This document shows, piece by piece, positions 55,714 to 64,000 of a stretch of 64,000 nucleotides of DNA. The stretch is from Luteibacter sp. 9135 (GTDB lineage Bacteria > Pseudomonadota > Gammaproteobacteria > Xanthomonadales > Rhodanobacteraceae). Location of the stretch: positions 2,411,501 to 2,475,500 of the forward strand of contig NZ_JQNB01000001.1 of the NCBI RefSeq assembly GCF_000745005.1, read 5' to 3'. Position 1 is the first letter of the stretch, and the number at the start of each line of letters is the position of its first letter. Both the position numbers and the translations under genes were made by a program. Under the pieces are notes generated by a model. The model had not been told where the DNA came from. It did not search any database and was given only the letters and a program-made list of their open reading frames with translations.

Positions 55714-56340
55714 TTAACCGCCGTCGTCGAGCGTCGATCCGGTCAGCAGGCCGCGGGCCAGCATCGCGCATTGCTTACGGTAGATCAGCAGGTGCCATTG
55801 CCGGCCGCCGATCTGGTGGTAGAGCACCGCCGAGCGTACGGACGCCAGCAACGCGGCGCGTACCCGGTCCACGTTGCCCTTCTGCTGCAGGTGGGTGGGG
55901 TTGCCGGTCACCATGACGCGGGGCTTCAGGGTGGACAGGGTGCCGGCGTAGACCTCGGCCAGCCGGGCGGCCACGTTGGGGTGCTCGATACCGAAATGCT
56001 CCACCTGCCGCTGCGTGGACACGATGCCCTCGCGCAGCCGATCGAGCAGGCCGCGGTTGCGCGACAGCGAGCGCTCCAGCCGCAGCACGGTGATCGCCAT
56101 GCGCATGACCGCGACATCGCGGGTGGCGTCCTCGAACTGGGACACCAGCGTACGCAGGCCACGGCGCACCTTGCCCACCCCGCCGTACACCGAGGCCACC
56201 GAGTCGGCATCGATGCGGAACACGCTGCCGATGCTCGCTTCGAACGCCGCGTCGTCGCAGCGGCCCTCGGTGGCCAGCTGCTGGGCCAGCGAGGCACCCT
56301 GGAAAACACCCGCAAGGGCGAGCACGCGTTCTTCGTTCAT
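55714..56340 (-). CDS. hflD: HflD family protein (high-frequency lysogenization regulator)
   Basis: 208 aa from ATG 56340 (MNEERVLALAGVFQGASLAQQ); an upstream frame overlapping mnmA is rejected. Mostly helical, with GVGKVRRGLRTLVSQFEDA, TVLRLERSLSRNRGLLDRL, HPNVAARLAEVYAGTLSTLKPRVMV and VRSAVLYHQIGGRQWHLLI. Membrane-associated in E. coli, where it binds phage lambda CII. Follows mnmA by 31 bases, the conserved arrangement. Confidence 0.94.
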   Translation of the reverse strand: MNEERVLALAGVFQGASLAQQLATEGRCDDAAFEASIGSVFRIDADSVASVYGGVGKVRRGLRTLVSQFEDATRDVAVMRMAITVLRLERSLSRNRGLLDRLREGIVSTQRQVEHFGIEHPNVAARLAEVYAGTLSTLKPRVMVTGNPTHLQQKGNVDRVRAALLASVRSAVLYHQIGGRQWHLLIYRKQCAMLARGLLTGSTLDDGG

Positions 56341-56371
56341 TCGCAAAGCCTGGAAAAGGAGGCGGCGCGGC

Positions 56372-57466
56372 TCACGCCAGGCCGCCGTAGGTGGCATCGG
56401 TGGCGTCGATCACGGCGCCGCCGAGGCAGGTTTCATCGTCGTAGAACACGACGGACTGGCCGGGGGTGACCGCGCGCTGGGGTTCGTCGAAGCGCACGTG
56501 CACGCTGGCGCCGCTCACTTCCACGTGGCAAGCCTGGTCCGACTGGCGGTAACGGGTCTTGGCCGTGCAGCGGAAGGCGGTCGCTGGGGGCTCGCCCGCC
56601 ACCCAGGTGGCCTCGCCGGCGCTCAGGCGGGTGGACTGCAGCCATCGGTTCTCGCCGCCCTGGGCCACGATGAGCGTGTTGGCGGCGACATCCTTGCCGA
56701 CCACGTACCAGGGCTCGTTCGGCGCATCCGCCCGGCCCCCGATGCCCAGGCCATTGCGCTGGCCCAGCGTGTAGTACATGACGCCCTGGTGCTCGCCGAT
56801 GACATGCCCCTCGGGATCGACCATTGCGCCGGGCCGGGCCGGCAGGTACGCCGAGAGGAAGGCGCGGAAATCGCGCTCGCCGATGAAGCAGATGCCCGTG
56901 GAATCCTTCTTGGCATGCGTCGGCAGCGCGGCGTCCCGGGCCATCTGGCGGACCAGCGGTTTCTCGATCTCGCCCACGGGGAACAGCGTGGCGCCGAGTT
57001 GCTTCTGGCCCAGCGCATGCAGGAAATAGCTCTGGTCCTTGGCGGCATCCATGGCGCGGAGCAGGCGATAGCGTTCGTCGCGATAATCGACCCGGGCATA
57101 GTGGCCGGTGGCGATCTTCTCGGCGCCCAGGGCCTGGGCGTGGTCGAGAAAGGTCTTGAACTTGATCTCGCGGTTGCACAGCACGTCCGGGTTGGGCGTG
57201 CGTCCCGCGGCGTATTCGGCCAGGAAATAGGCGAACACGCCGTCCCAGTACTCGCTGGCGAAATTTCTTGCGTGGAACGGGATGCCCAGGCGGCCACAGA
57301 CGGCCACGGCGTCCCGGCGGTCGTCGTCGGTGGTGCAGGGGCCGGAGCGGTCGTCCTCCTCCCAGTTCTGCATGAACATGCCTTCCACGTCGTGTCCCGC
57401 CTGCTGGAGCAGGAGGGCCGCGACCGAGGAGTCCACGCCGCCGGAGACGCCCAGGATGACCTTCAC
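56372..57466 (-). CDS. mnmA: tRNA-specific 2-thiouridylase MnmA
   Basis: 364 aa. PP-loop [15 protein letters not shown] at 7-21, catalytic Cys in [10 protein letters not shown] (near 100) and in [12 protein letters not shown] (near 198), with the TGHYAR motif. Thiolates U34 of tRNA Glu, Gln and Lys. Overlaps the NUDIX gene by ATGA. Confidence 0.97.
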   Translation of the reverse strand: MKVILGVSGGVDSSVAALLLQQAGHDVEGMFMQNWEEDDRSGPCTTDDDRRDAVAVCGRLGIPFHARNFASEYWDGVFAYFLAEYAAGRTPNPDVLCNREIKFKTFLDHAQALGAEKIATGHYARVDYRDERYRLLRAMDAAKDQSYFLHALGQKQLGATLFPVGEIEKPLVRQMARDAALPTHAKKDSTGICFIGERDFRAFLSAYLPARPGAMVDPEGHVIGEHQGVMYYTLGQRNGLGIGGRADAPNEPWYVVGKDVAANTLIVAQGGENRWLQSTRLSAGEATWVAGEPPATAFRCTAKTRYRQSDQACHVEVSGASVHVRFDEPQRAVTPGQSVVFYDDETCLGGAVIDATDATYGGLA

Positions 57467-57987
57467 GCGACCACGCCCGGCAGGCGGCAGCTCAGCGAGT
57501 CCAGGGGCAGGCGGCGTCCGTCCAGCCAGGCGTCGATGGTTTCGAGCACCAGCGGACTGCGCAGGCGGGGGCCGAGCGCTTCTATTTCGTCGCGGCGCAG
57601 CCAGATCGCCCGACGGATGCCCTCATCCAGGGGACGGTCCGCATCGTATGACTTCACATGACCCGCAAAACCGAAACGCAGCACCTGTTCGCCATGTTCC
57701 GGGCTGGCCCACTGCCACACGCCCAGGAAGTGGTCCAGGGCGATGGTGTGACCCGTTTCCTCCAGGGTTTCGCGGATGGCTGCGGCCTGCAGGCTCTCGC
57801 CCGGATCGAGGTGCCCGGCCGGCTGGTTGTACGCCACCTCGCCGAAGACATCCTCCTCGACGATCAGGTAGCGATCGCCCCGGGCGACCACGCATGCCAC
57901 CGTGGCACGGGGGCGCCAGACGTTTTCGGGCTGGGAAGGTGTCGGCGGCATGGGCGTGATGATCGGTCTGGCTCTGGAAAAAAGCAT
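57463..57987 (-). CDS. NUDIX hydrolase, NudJ-like
   Basis: 174 aa. Full Nudix box [22 protein letters not shown] (about 60-82). Strands with [17 protein letters not shown] and [24 protein letters not shown] fit the NudJ (HMP-PP/nucleotide phosphatase) subgroup, which is commonly linked to mnmA. The start could be Met13 (57951). Coupled to mnmA by ATGA overlap. Confidence 0.9.
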   Translation of the reverse strand: MLFSRARPIITPMPPTPSQPENVWRPRATVACVVARGDRYLIVEEDVFGEVAYNQPAGHLDPGESLQAAAIRETLEETGHTIALDHFLGVWQWASPEHGEQVLRFGFAGHVKSYDADRPLDEGIRRAIWLRRDEIEALGPRLRSPLVLETIDAWLDGRRLPLDSLSCRLPGVVA

Positions 57988-58075
57988 ATTGTGCCATCAC
58001 CTGTGGAAATCGAGCCGGAGGGTGGGCGAATTCCGGTGTATATAATCGAATCGCGCACCGACAGGTTCTTAATTA

Positions 58076-58408
58076 ATGTCCCAGGAACACGAACACGATC
58101 AGGAAAGCGATCGCGGCCACGGGCTGGCGGTCGAGACCGTCAGACCGGAAACGGCAAGACCGCCCCTTTTCCAGGTGGTTTTGCTCAATGATGACTTCAC
58201 CCCCATGGATTTCGTGATCGAGGTGCTACGCAGTTTCTTCGGCATGGACCAGGAACGGGCCGTGCAGGTCATGCTCCATGTGCATACCCGCGGCAAGGGC
58301 GTGTGCGGCGTGTTCACTCGCGAGGTGGCAGAAACCAAGGTGACGCAGGTCAACGAGTACGCGCGAGCCAATCAGCATCCGCTCTTGTGCACTATGGAAA
58401 AAATGTAA
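58076..58408 (+). CDS. clpS: ClpS adaptor protein
   Basis: 110 aa. Disordered acidic N-terminus, then [48 protein letters not shown] and [12 protein letters not shown]. It hands N-degron substrates to ClpAP. 79 bases before clpA. Confidence 0.97.
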   Translation: MSQEHEHDQESDRGHGLAVETVRPETARPPLFQVVLLNDDFTPMDFVIEVLRSFFGMDQERAVQVMLHVHTRGKGVCGVFTREVAETKVTQVNEYARANQHPLLCTMEKM

Positions 58409-58486
58409 GCGCTACCCCATCTGGTGTTCATGCGGCAAGACGAAGGGGCTGGTCCCCGCCGCCCACATCTATCGGAGACGGTCCGT

Positions 58487-60754
58487 ATGTTCAGCAAGGA
58501 TCTCGAAGTCACCATCGGGCACTGCTACAAGCAGGCTCGCGAACAGCGCCACGAATTCATGACCGTCGAGCACCTGCTGCTTGCGCTCACTGAAAACACC
58601 TCCGCCCTGGCCGCCCTGCGTGCCTGCGGCGTCGATCTGCCGAGGCTTTCGGCCGATTTGCAGCGCATCGTCGCCGAAACCGTGCCGGTGCTGCCGGCCG
58701 GTGACGAACGCGACACGCAGCCCACGCTGGGTTTCCAGCGGGTATTGCAGCGCGCCGTGTACCACGTGCAGTCGTCGGGCCGGAAGGAAGTCACCGGCGC
58801 CAACGTGCTGGTGGCGATCTTCGGCGAAAAAGACTCCCACGCGGTCTATTTCCTGCATCAGCAGGAGATCACCCGCCTGGACGTGGTCAACTATATCTCC
58901 CACGGCATCGCCAAGATCGGCGATGAAGCGGCCGCGGCCGCGCAAAGCCCCGAGCGCGAAGGGGAAGAGGGCGGTGAAGGCAAGGGCAATCCGCTCAACG
59001 AATACGCCGCCAACCTCAACGAACTGGCGGTGCAGGGCAAGATCGACCCCTTGATCGGCCGCCAGGACGAGGTGGAGCGCACCATCCAGGTGCTCTGCCG
59101 CCGCCGCAAGAACAACCCGCTCTACGTGGGCGAGGCCGGCGTGGGCAAGACCGCCCTGGCGGAAGGCCTGGCCAAGCGCATCGTCGAGGGTCAGGTGCCC
59201 GAGGTGCTGGAGGATTGCACCATCTGGTCGCTGGACCTGGGCGCCCTCGTGGCCGGTACCAAGTACCGCGGCGATTTCGAGAAGCGGCTGAAAGCCGTCA
59301 TCGGCCAGTTGAAGAAGCAGCCCAACTCCATCCTCTTCATCGACGAGATCCACACCATCATCGGTGCGGGTTCGGCGTCGGGTGGCACCATGGACGCTTC
59401 CAACCTGATCAAGCCGATGCTGGCCTCTGGTGAACTGCGCTGCATCGGCTCGACCACTTTCCAAGAATTTCGCGGGGTGTTCGAGAAGGACAGGGCGCTG
59501 GCGCGTCGTTTCCAGAAGATCGACGTGGTCGAGCCCACCGTGGCCGACTCTATCGAGATCCTGAAGGGCCTGAAGAGCCGCTTCGAAGAGCACCATTCGG
59601 TGGAATACACCGGTGAGGCTCTGCGTGCGGCCGTGGACCTCTCGGTCAAGCATATCCCTGACCGCCTGTTGCCGGACAAGGCCATCGACGTCATCGACGA
59701 AGCCGGTGCCCGCCAGCGCCTGCTGCCCGAGGAAGAGCGCACGGGCAAGGTCGACGTGCCGGAGATCGAATACATCGTGGCCAAGATGGCGCGTATCCCG
59801 GCCAAGCAGGTCTCGGCGTCGGATCGCGACGTGCTGCGCAACCTGGAGCGCAACCTCAAGATGGTGGTGTTCGGCCAGGATGGCGCGATCGAGGCCCTCT
59901 CTTCGTCGATCAAGATGGCACGCTCCGGCCTGGGCGACCCGTCCAAGCCGATCGGAAGCTTCCTGCTCGCCGGCCCCACTGGCGTGGGCAAGACGGAAGT
60001 GACCCGTCAGCTCGCCATGCAGCTGGGCATCGAGATGGTGCGGTTCGACATGTCCGAGTACATGGAGGCCCATTCCGTGTCGCGTCTGGTCGGTGCGCCT
60101 CCGGGCTACGTCGGCTTCGACCAAGGCGGCCTGCTGACCGAGCAGATCACCAAGCATCCGCACTGCGTGCTGTTGCTGGACGAAATCGAGAAGGCCCATC
60201 CGGATGTGTACAACATCCTGCTGCAGGTGATGGATCGCGGCGTGCTGACCGATACCAACGGCCGCGAAGCCAACTTCAAGAACGTGATCATCGTGATGAC
60301 CACCAACGCGGGCGCACAGCTCGCATCGCGTCGCGGCATCGGCTTCGTCAAGCAGAACCACGCGACGGACGCCATGGAGACCATCCGTCGCCTGTTCACG
60401 CCGGAGTTCCGCAACCGGCTGGACGCGGTGATCCAGTTCAACGCGCTGGACTTCGACCACATCCTGCGGGTGGTGGACAAGTTCCTGATCGAGCTGGAAG
60501 CTCAGCTGGCCGAGAAGAAGGTGAGCGTGGATGTCACGCCGGAAGCCCGTCGCTGGCTGGCGGAGCACGGCTTCGATCCGCAGATGGGCGCCCGTCCGAT
60601 GGCCCGTGTGATCCAGGACAAGGTGAAGCGCGCGCTGGCCGACGAACTGCTGTTCGGCAAGCTGGCCGACGGCGGCAAGGTCACCTTGTCGGTGGACGGC
60701 GACGAACTGCACGTCGAGACGGAGTCGGCGGAACCGGCGGCCGTGACGGCCTGA
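58487..60754 (+). CDS. clpA: ATP-dependent Clp protease ATP-binding subunit ClpA
   Basis: 755 aa from ATG 58487 (MFSKDLEVTIGHCYKQAREQ), with CGGAGACGG upstream. N-domain 1-140, AAA1 Walker A GEAGVGKT and Walker B ILFIDEIHT, AAA2 Walker A GPTGVGKT and LLLDEIEKAHPD, ClpP-binding loop near IGFVKQ. A Glu/Gly-rich linker (EREGEEGGEGKGN) lies between N-domain and AAA1. Followed by a terminator. Confidence 0.97.
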   Translation: MFSKDLEVTIGHCYKQAREQRHEFMTVEHLLLALTENTSALAALRACGVDLPRLSADLQRIVAETVPVLPAGDERDTQPTLGFQRVLQRAVYHVQSSGRKEVTGANVLVAIFGEKDSHAVYFLHQQEITRLDVVNYISHGIAKIGDEAAAAAQSPEREGEEGGEGKGNPLNEYAANLNELAVQGKIDPLIGRQDEVERTIQVLCRRRKNNPLYVGEAGVGKTALAEGLAKRIVEGQVPEVLEDCTIWSLDLGALVAGTKYRGDFEKRLKAVIGQLKKQPNSILFIDEIHTIIGAGSASGGTMDASNLIKPMLASGELRCIGSTTFQEFRGVFEKDRALARRFQKIDVVEPTVADSIEILKGLKSRFEEHHSVEYTGEALRAAVDLSVKHIPDRLLPDKAIDVIDEAGARQRLLPEEERTGKVDVPEIEYIVAKMARIPAKQVSASDRDVLRNLERNLKMVVFGQDGAIEALSSSIKMARSGLGDPSKPIGSFLLAGPTGVGKTEVTRQLAMQLGIEMVRFDMSEYMEAHSVSRLVGAPPGYVGFDQGGLLTEQITKHPHCVLLLDEIEKAHPDVYNILLQVMDRGVLTDTNGREANFKNVIIVMTTNAGAQLASRRGIGFVKQNHATDAMETIRRLFTPEFRNRLDAVIQFNALDFDHILRVVDKFLIELEAQLAEKKVSVDVTPEARRWLAEHGFDPQMGARPMARVIQDKVKRALADELLFGKLADGGKVTLSVDGDELHVETESAEPAAVTA

Positions 60755-60792
60755 GTCGGAATGATGGTTTGAAAGACATGCTGGCGTAAGAG

Positions 60793-60821
60793 AAAGGGCG
60801 GCCTGCGGGCCGCCCTTTTTT
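60793..60821 (+). terminator. Terminator after clpA
   Basis: GGGCGGCC-TGCG-GGCCGCCC (60796-60815) with A-run before and T6 after. Confidence 0.92.
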
Positions 60822-60861
60822 GCCGCCTGACGTTTACAACTGCCCCATGGAGATAATGCAC

Positions 60862-61461
60862 ATGTTCAGCAACGAAACCGAGCCCAAGGCGTCCGCCGGT
60901 CAGGGCCAGGGCAGCACCTTCCTCGAAGAAAAAGCCTTCCGCGCGCGTACCGTGCTGGTGTTCGGCACGATCACCGACGCCGTCGCCGCGGATACGGTTC
61001 GCCGCCTGCTGGCGTTGGACGCGGAGTCCGATGCGCCGATCGACATGATCGTGTCCTCGCCGGGCGGTCATCTGGAGTCGGGTGACGTGATTCACGACGT
61101 GGTGCGTTTCATCACGGCGCCGGTCAACATGATCGGCACCGGCTGGGTCGGCAGTGCCGCCACGCATCTGTACCTGGGCGCGCCGCGCGAGCGTCGGGTC
61201 TGCCTGCCGCAGACGCGCTTCCTGATCCATCAGCCCAGCGGTGGCGCCGGTGGTCAGGCCAGCGATATCGCCATTCAGGCCAAGGAGATCATGAAGGCGC
61301 GCGAGCGCATCGCCCGCGTGATCTCGCGTGAGAGCGGACAGCCGATCGAGCGTGTTCGTGAGGATATCGAGCGCGACCTCTGGATGTCGGCCGAAGACGC
61401 GGTGACCTACGGTCTGGTCTCGCGCATCATCGAGCATCGCAAGGACGTCCGCCTCGACTGA
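60862..61461 (+). CDS. ClpP-like serine protease subunit (probable second ClpP)
   Basis: 199 aa from ATG 60862, chosen because TGGAG lies 9 bases upstream; ATG 60847 or 60856 are possible. By ungapped alignment to the E. coli ClpP pattern the triad is Ser98 (GWVGSAATHL), His123 (FLIHQPSGG) and Asp172 (ERDLWMSAEDA). The segment around the nucleophile is unusual (GSAATHL in place of QAASMGA), and the N-terminus is Gly/Gln-rich. The main clpP normally sits with clpX, so this clpA-linked gene is probably a paralogue such as ClpP2 (inference). It may form homo- or hetero-oligomers with the main ClpP. Confidence 0.85.
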   Translation: MFSNETEPKASAGQGQGSTFLEEKAFRARTVLVFGTITDAVAADTVRRLLALDAESDAPIDMIVSSPGGHLESGDVIHDVVRFITAPVNMIGTGWVGSAATHLYLGAPRERRVCLPQTRFLIHQPSGGAGGQASDIAIQAKEIMKARERIARVISRESGQPIERVREDIERDLWMSAEDAVTYGLVSRIIEHRKDVRLD

Positions 61462-61481
61462 GTCTGGATCAGTCGGACAAC

Positions 61482-61512
61482 AAAAAGCCGCAGCGTGAGC
61501 TGCGGCTTTCTT
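61482..61512. terminator. Bidirectional terminator between clpP-like gene and infA
   Basis: AGCCGCAG-CGTGAG-CTGCGGCT with A5 on the left and a T-rich right flank; serves both convergent genes. Confidence 0.88.
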
Positions 61513-61540
61513 GGCCTACCGGGTGCGGCGCGAGACGCGC

Positions 61541-61759
61541 TTACTTCATACGGTAGGTGATACGACCCTTGGTCAGGTCGTACGGGGTCATCTCTACCTT
61601 CACCTTGTCGCCGGTGAGGATGCGGATGTAATGCTTGCGCATGCGGCCGGAAATATGGGCAATGATGACGTGCCCGTTCTCGAGCTGCACGCGGAACATG
61701 GTGTTGGGAAGGGTCTCCTGGATCGTGCCTTCCATTTCGATGACGTCGTCTTTTGCCAT
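61541..61759 (-). CDS. infA: Translation initiation factor IF-1
   Basis: 72 aa from ATG 61759, the exact family length. OB fold with [46 protein letters not shown] and [17 protein letters not shown]. Binds the ribosomal A site during initiation. Confidence 0.98.
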   Translation of the reverse strand: MAKDDVIEMEGTIQETLPNTMFRVQLENGHVIIAHISGRMRKHYIRILTGDKVKVEMTPYDLTKGRITYRMK

Positions 61760-61854
61760 GTGTTCCGGGTCGGATGAACGGCCGGAATGGCCGCATAAGT
61801 CCCTTAGTATGCCATAGCGGACCGGCTCGGGCCAGCCCACGCAGCCGCCTTGGC

Positions 61855-62130
61855 TCAGGCGAAGTGCTCGTCCAGCTTCTTTCGGATCTCTTCCTCGATG
61901 GTGCCCTTCAGGGGCGACAGCAGCATGCCCAGCTCGGCGGTGACGTGCACGTCGGACGGCGACACGGCGATGGCACCCTTTACGCCGGAGCGGGCAAAGC
62001 TCATCGTGTCGCCGTCCCAGCGACCCTCGGTACCGAATTTCTCGCTCATGCGGGCGGCCACTTTCTCGACCACGGCGCGTGCTTCCGCGACGGTCTTGCC
62101 ATGCGGGCGGCGAATATCGATTCTTGCCAT
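61855..62130 (-). CDS. Polyhydroxyalkanoate-system family small protein
   Basis: 91 aa from ATG 62130 ([19 protein letters not shown]), with GAGGATCG upstream; Met at 62148 is less likely. Matches the PHA_gran_rgn / TIGR02610 pattern: [67 protein letters not shown]. Members occur near PHA or fatty-acid genes, but biochemical function is unproven. No PHA genes are in the window. Confidence 0.85.
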   Translation of the reverse strand: MARIDIRRPHGKTVAEARAVVEKVAARMSEKFGTEGRWDGDTMSFARSGVKGAIAVSPSDVHVTAELGMLLSPLKGTIEEEIRKKLDEHFA

Positions 62131-62270
62131 CGGAGCGATCCTCTGCACTGAAAGCGGCGGAGTCTAGCAGGATGGGGCATCACGCCATGTCGACACTTTC
62201 GTCGACACCTTTAAGGTCAAACAGATAGCGCACTCTGCTAAAGTTACTTCGTCAACGTCCCGGTTCCTCC

Positions 62271-63044
62271 ATGCGCATCGAATTCGTCAGCTCGGCTCGC
62301 GGTGATTTCCATTGGTCACGGCCCGTGCTCACGATCGGCCGTGGCGAGGACAACGACCTGGTCGTGTCCGAAAACCACGTTGCCGCCAGGCACGTCACCC
62401 TCCATCGCGACCGTCGCGGCATGGTGCTGGAGGTGGCCCCGTCCACGGGGCGTGTCTACGTCAACGCCCGCCCCGTGCGCGAACGCGCGATCCTGCGCCC
62501 CGGCGACAGCCTGTCGCTAGGCGACTGCCGCATGTTGCTGCGCGACGATGCCGACCTCGACGCCCGGCCCACCGTGGAGCCGACGGACGCCCGTTGCACC
62601 GTCGCGTTGCGGCCGGTGGCCGGCCCCTTGTCCGGCCGTGTCATTACCGTGGGCGATCGTCTCGAACTGGGCGCCACGCATGGTGCCTTGCCGCTCGAAT
62701 TACCCGGCAACGATGTCGCCCTGCTGGTGCTGGCGTGGGAGGACGGCGAGCTGATCCTCGATGGCTCACGCGTTCCGGCGCGCCATGCCGTACGCGTCAA
62801 CGGCATCACCGCCGTGCGCGCGGTGTTGCAGCCGGGCGACCAGATCGGTCTGGCCGCGCATCGCTTCGTGGTCGATGCCCCGGGCTGGTCGGCGGAGCCA
62901 CCGGTGGTGCTGCCCGGGCCCGCTCCCACGGTCGACCCCGGCAGTGAAGACGCCGCCGGCGCACGCGGCGACGTGTGGTGGCTGATCCTCACCGCGGCGT
63001 TGCTTGCCGTGGGTATCGCACTGGTGCTGTTCGTCAAGCTCTGA
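62271..63044 (+). CDS. Tail-anchored protein with tandem FHA(-like) domains
   Basis: 257 aa. First FHA about 1-90: LTIGRGEDNDLVV (Gly23-Arg24), SENHVAARHVTL with the Ser-x-x-His, VNARPVRERAILRPGDSLSLGDCRMLL. A second region (about 108-202) repeats the layout (VITVGDRLELG, ARHAVRVNGITAVRAVLQPGDQIGLAAHRFVV) but lacks the phosphothreonine-binding Arg-Ser-His set. A Pro-rich linker leads to a single C-terminal membrane helix (about 236-255). Likely recruits phosphorylated partners to the inner membrane. No kinase gene adjoins it. Confidence 0.85.
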   Translation: MRIEFVSSARGDFHWSRPVLTIGRGEDNDLVVSENHVAARHVTLHRDRRGMVLEVAPSTGRVYVNARPVRERAILRPGDSLSLGDCRMLLRDDADLDARPTVEPTDARCTVALRPVAGPLSGRVITVGDRLELGATHGALPLELPGNDVALLVLAWEDGELILDGSRVPARHAVRVNGITAVRAVLQPGDQIGLAAHRFVVDAPGWSAEPPVVLPGPAPTVDPGSEDAAGARGDVWWLILTAALLAVGIALVLFVKL

Positions 63045-63088
63045 AGCGGGCGCATAATCGGGGTTTCCTTCCCGAGGGTGCATCGAGC

Positions 63089-64000
63089 ATGACAAGAGCC
63101 TGGAACTTCAGCGCAGGCCCGGCGGCCCTGCCGGAAGCGGTGCTGCGCCGCGCCCAGTCGGAACTGCTCGACTGGAACGGCACCGGTGCCTCCGTAATGG
63201 AACTGTCCCACCGCGGCAAGGATTTCATGGCCCTGGCGGCCAGTGCCGAAGCGCGCCTGCGCAGGCTGATGGCGGTGCCCGAGGGCTACACGGTGCTGTT
63301 CCTGCAAGGCGGGGCCACGCAGCACTTCGCGCAGATCCCCATGAACCTGGCCGGGGCCGATGCGTCGGCCGATTACATCGTGACGGGCCACTGGGGCGAG
63401 AAAGCGGTGCGCGAAGCGTCGCCCTACCTCACCGCCCGCGTGGCCGCCACCTCGGAAGACGCCCGGTACCTGGCCCTGCCGGCGCGAGACACCTGGCAAC
63501 TCGATCCCCGCGCCGCCTACCTGCACTACACGCCCAACGAGACCATCCACGGCGTGGAGTTCCACGACGTGCCTGACGCGGGCGACGTGCCGTTGGTGGC
63601 GGACATGTCGTCGAACATCCTCAGCCGGCCGGTCGACGTATCGCGCTTCGGCCTGATCTACGCCGGTGCGCAGAAGAACATCGGGCCATCCGGCCTGGTG
63701 GTGATGATCATCCGCGACGATCTGCTGGCCCGCGAAGGCCGGCCCATGGCGAAGATCTTCCGGTACGCCGAGCACGCCGCCAACGATTCGATGCTCAACA
63801 CGCCCAACACGTGGGGCTGGTATCTCGCGGGGCTCACGTTCGAGTGGCTGGAAGATCAGGGCGGCCTCGAAGCCATGGGCGAACGCAATGCGCGCAAGGC
63901 GGCCACGCTGTATGCCGCGATCGACGGCTCGGGCGGTTTCTATCGCAGTCCGGTGGCGGTGGCATCGCGCTCGCGGATGAACGTGCCTTTCACCCTGCAC
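63089..64000 (+). CDS. serC: Phosphoserine aminotransferase SerC, C-terminus cut by window edge
   Basis: 304 codons present of about 360. From ATG 63089: NFSAGPAALPEAVL, VMELSHRG, FLQGGATQHFAQIPMNL, ADMSSNILSRPVDV and the PLP-binding Lys196 in YAGAQKNIGPSG. Class V aminotransferase of serine (and PLP) synthesis. 44 bases after the FHA gene. Confidence 0.96.
   Translation, partial: MTRAWNFSAGPAALPEAVLRRAQSELLDWNGTGASVMELSHRGKDFMALAASAEARLRRLMAVPEGYTVLFLQGGATQHFAQIPMNLAGADASADYIVTGHWGEKAVREASPYLTARVAATSEDARYLALPARDTWQLDPRAAYLHYTPNETIHGVEFHDVPDAGDVPLVADMSSNILSRPVDVSRFGLIYAGAQKNIGPSGLVVMIIRDDLLAREGRPMAKIFRYAEHAANDSMLNTPNTWGWYLAGLTFEWLEDQGGLEAMGERNARKAATLYAAIDGSGGFYRSPVAVASRSRMNVPFTLH

Noticed and set aside
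58469..60712. 747-codon minus-strand frame opposite clpA
   Set aside because: Shadow of ClpA; His/Gln/Leu/Asp-rich composition typical of antisense frames.
60862..61461. Loss of the ClpP catalytic Ser (apparent Ser to Thr change in AATHL)
   Set aside because: Counting back 25 residues from the conserved His gives an ungapped alignment that places Ser98 of GWVGSAAT at the nucleophile position, so the triad is complete.

Overview
The window looks like chromosomal DNA of a high-GC gammaproteobacterium of the Xanthomonadales (Lysobacterales). A Rhodanobacteraceae relative such as Luteibacter or Dyella is my best guess from gene content and order; this is inference, not a database match. Supporting signs are a Xanthomonas-type (X-) T4SS in the order virB7-8-9-10-11-1-2-3-4-5-6, the order pncC-recA-recX-alaS-csrA, an aconitase-fadD pair arranged like rpfA-rpfB, and REP elements of the GTAGGAGC type.

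Region 1 (1-24.6 kb) is an accessory island, all on the minus strand. Read in transcription order it starts with a periplasmic immunity-like protein, a GH19 muramidase-like effector and a coiled-coil membrane protein (24.5-22.0 kb). A 0.8 kb regulatory gap follows, then the complete virB7-virB6 block (21.3-10.0 kb). Next come a DUF4189 protein, a small cysteine-containing secreted protein and a cargo module (8.7 kb to the window edge). The cargo module holds an immunity protein with GH19 effector, an NlpC/P60 effector with candidate immunity protein, and two paralogous immunity-lipase pairs. Four effectors end in the recognisable XVIPCD secretion domain and a Gln/Pro/Ala-rich tail. This is the layout of a contact-dependent bacterial-killing T4SS. 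The coupling ATPase VirD4 is not in the window.

Region 2 (24.8-36.2 kb) is housekeeping: pncC, recA, recX, alaS, csrA, tRNA-Ser(GCT), an HWE histidine kinase, tRNA-Pro(CGG), hisS, an unusually long aromatic amino-acid ammonia-lyase/mutase and a LuxR-type response regulator.

Region 3 (36.3-43.8 kb) is a compact histidine operon: a TrpR-like regulator followed by hisG, D, C, B, H, A, F and IE, with overlapping or nearly overlapping genes. A perfect inverted repeat sits just before the regulator and a strong hairpin follows hisIE.

Region 4 (43.9-64.0 kb) is mixed core genome: rluB-scpB-scpA, dinB, a PilZ protein, fadD, acnA, a LysR regulator, hflD-mnmA-NUDIX, clpS-clpA, a ClpP paralogue, infA, a PHA-system small protein, a tandem-FHA membrane protein and the start of serC. 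Inverted REP pairs lie at three convergent gene ends and in the acnA-fadD gap.

The most interesting material is in region 1. One putative effector lacks a recognisable XVIPCD. A translation-initiation module is shared by three sites, one of them an orphan. The immunity paralogues differ in predicted localisation. A possible leader ORF with a strong Shine-Dalgarno/GGA element precedes virB7.
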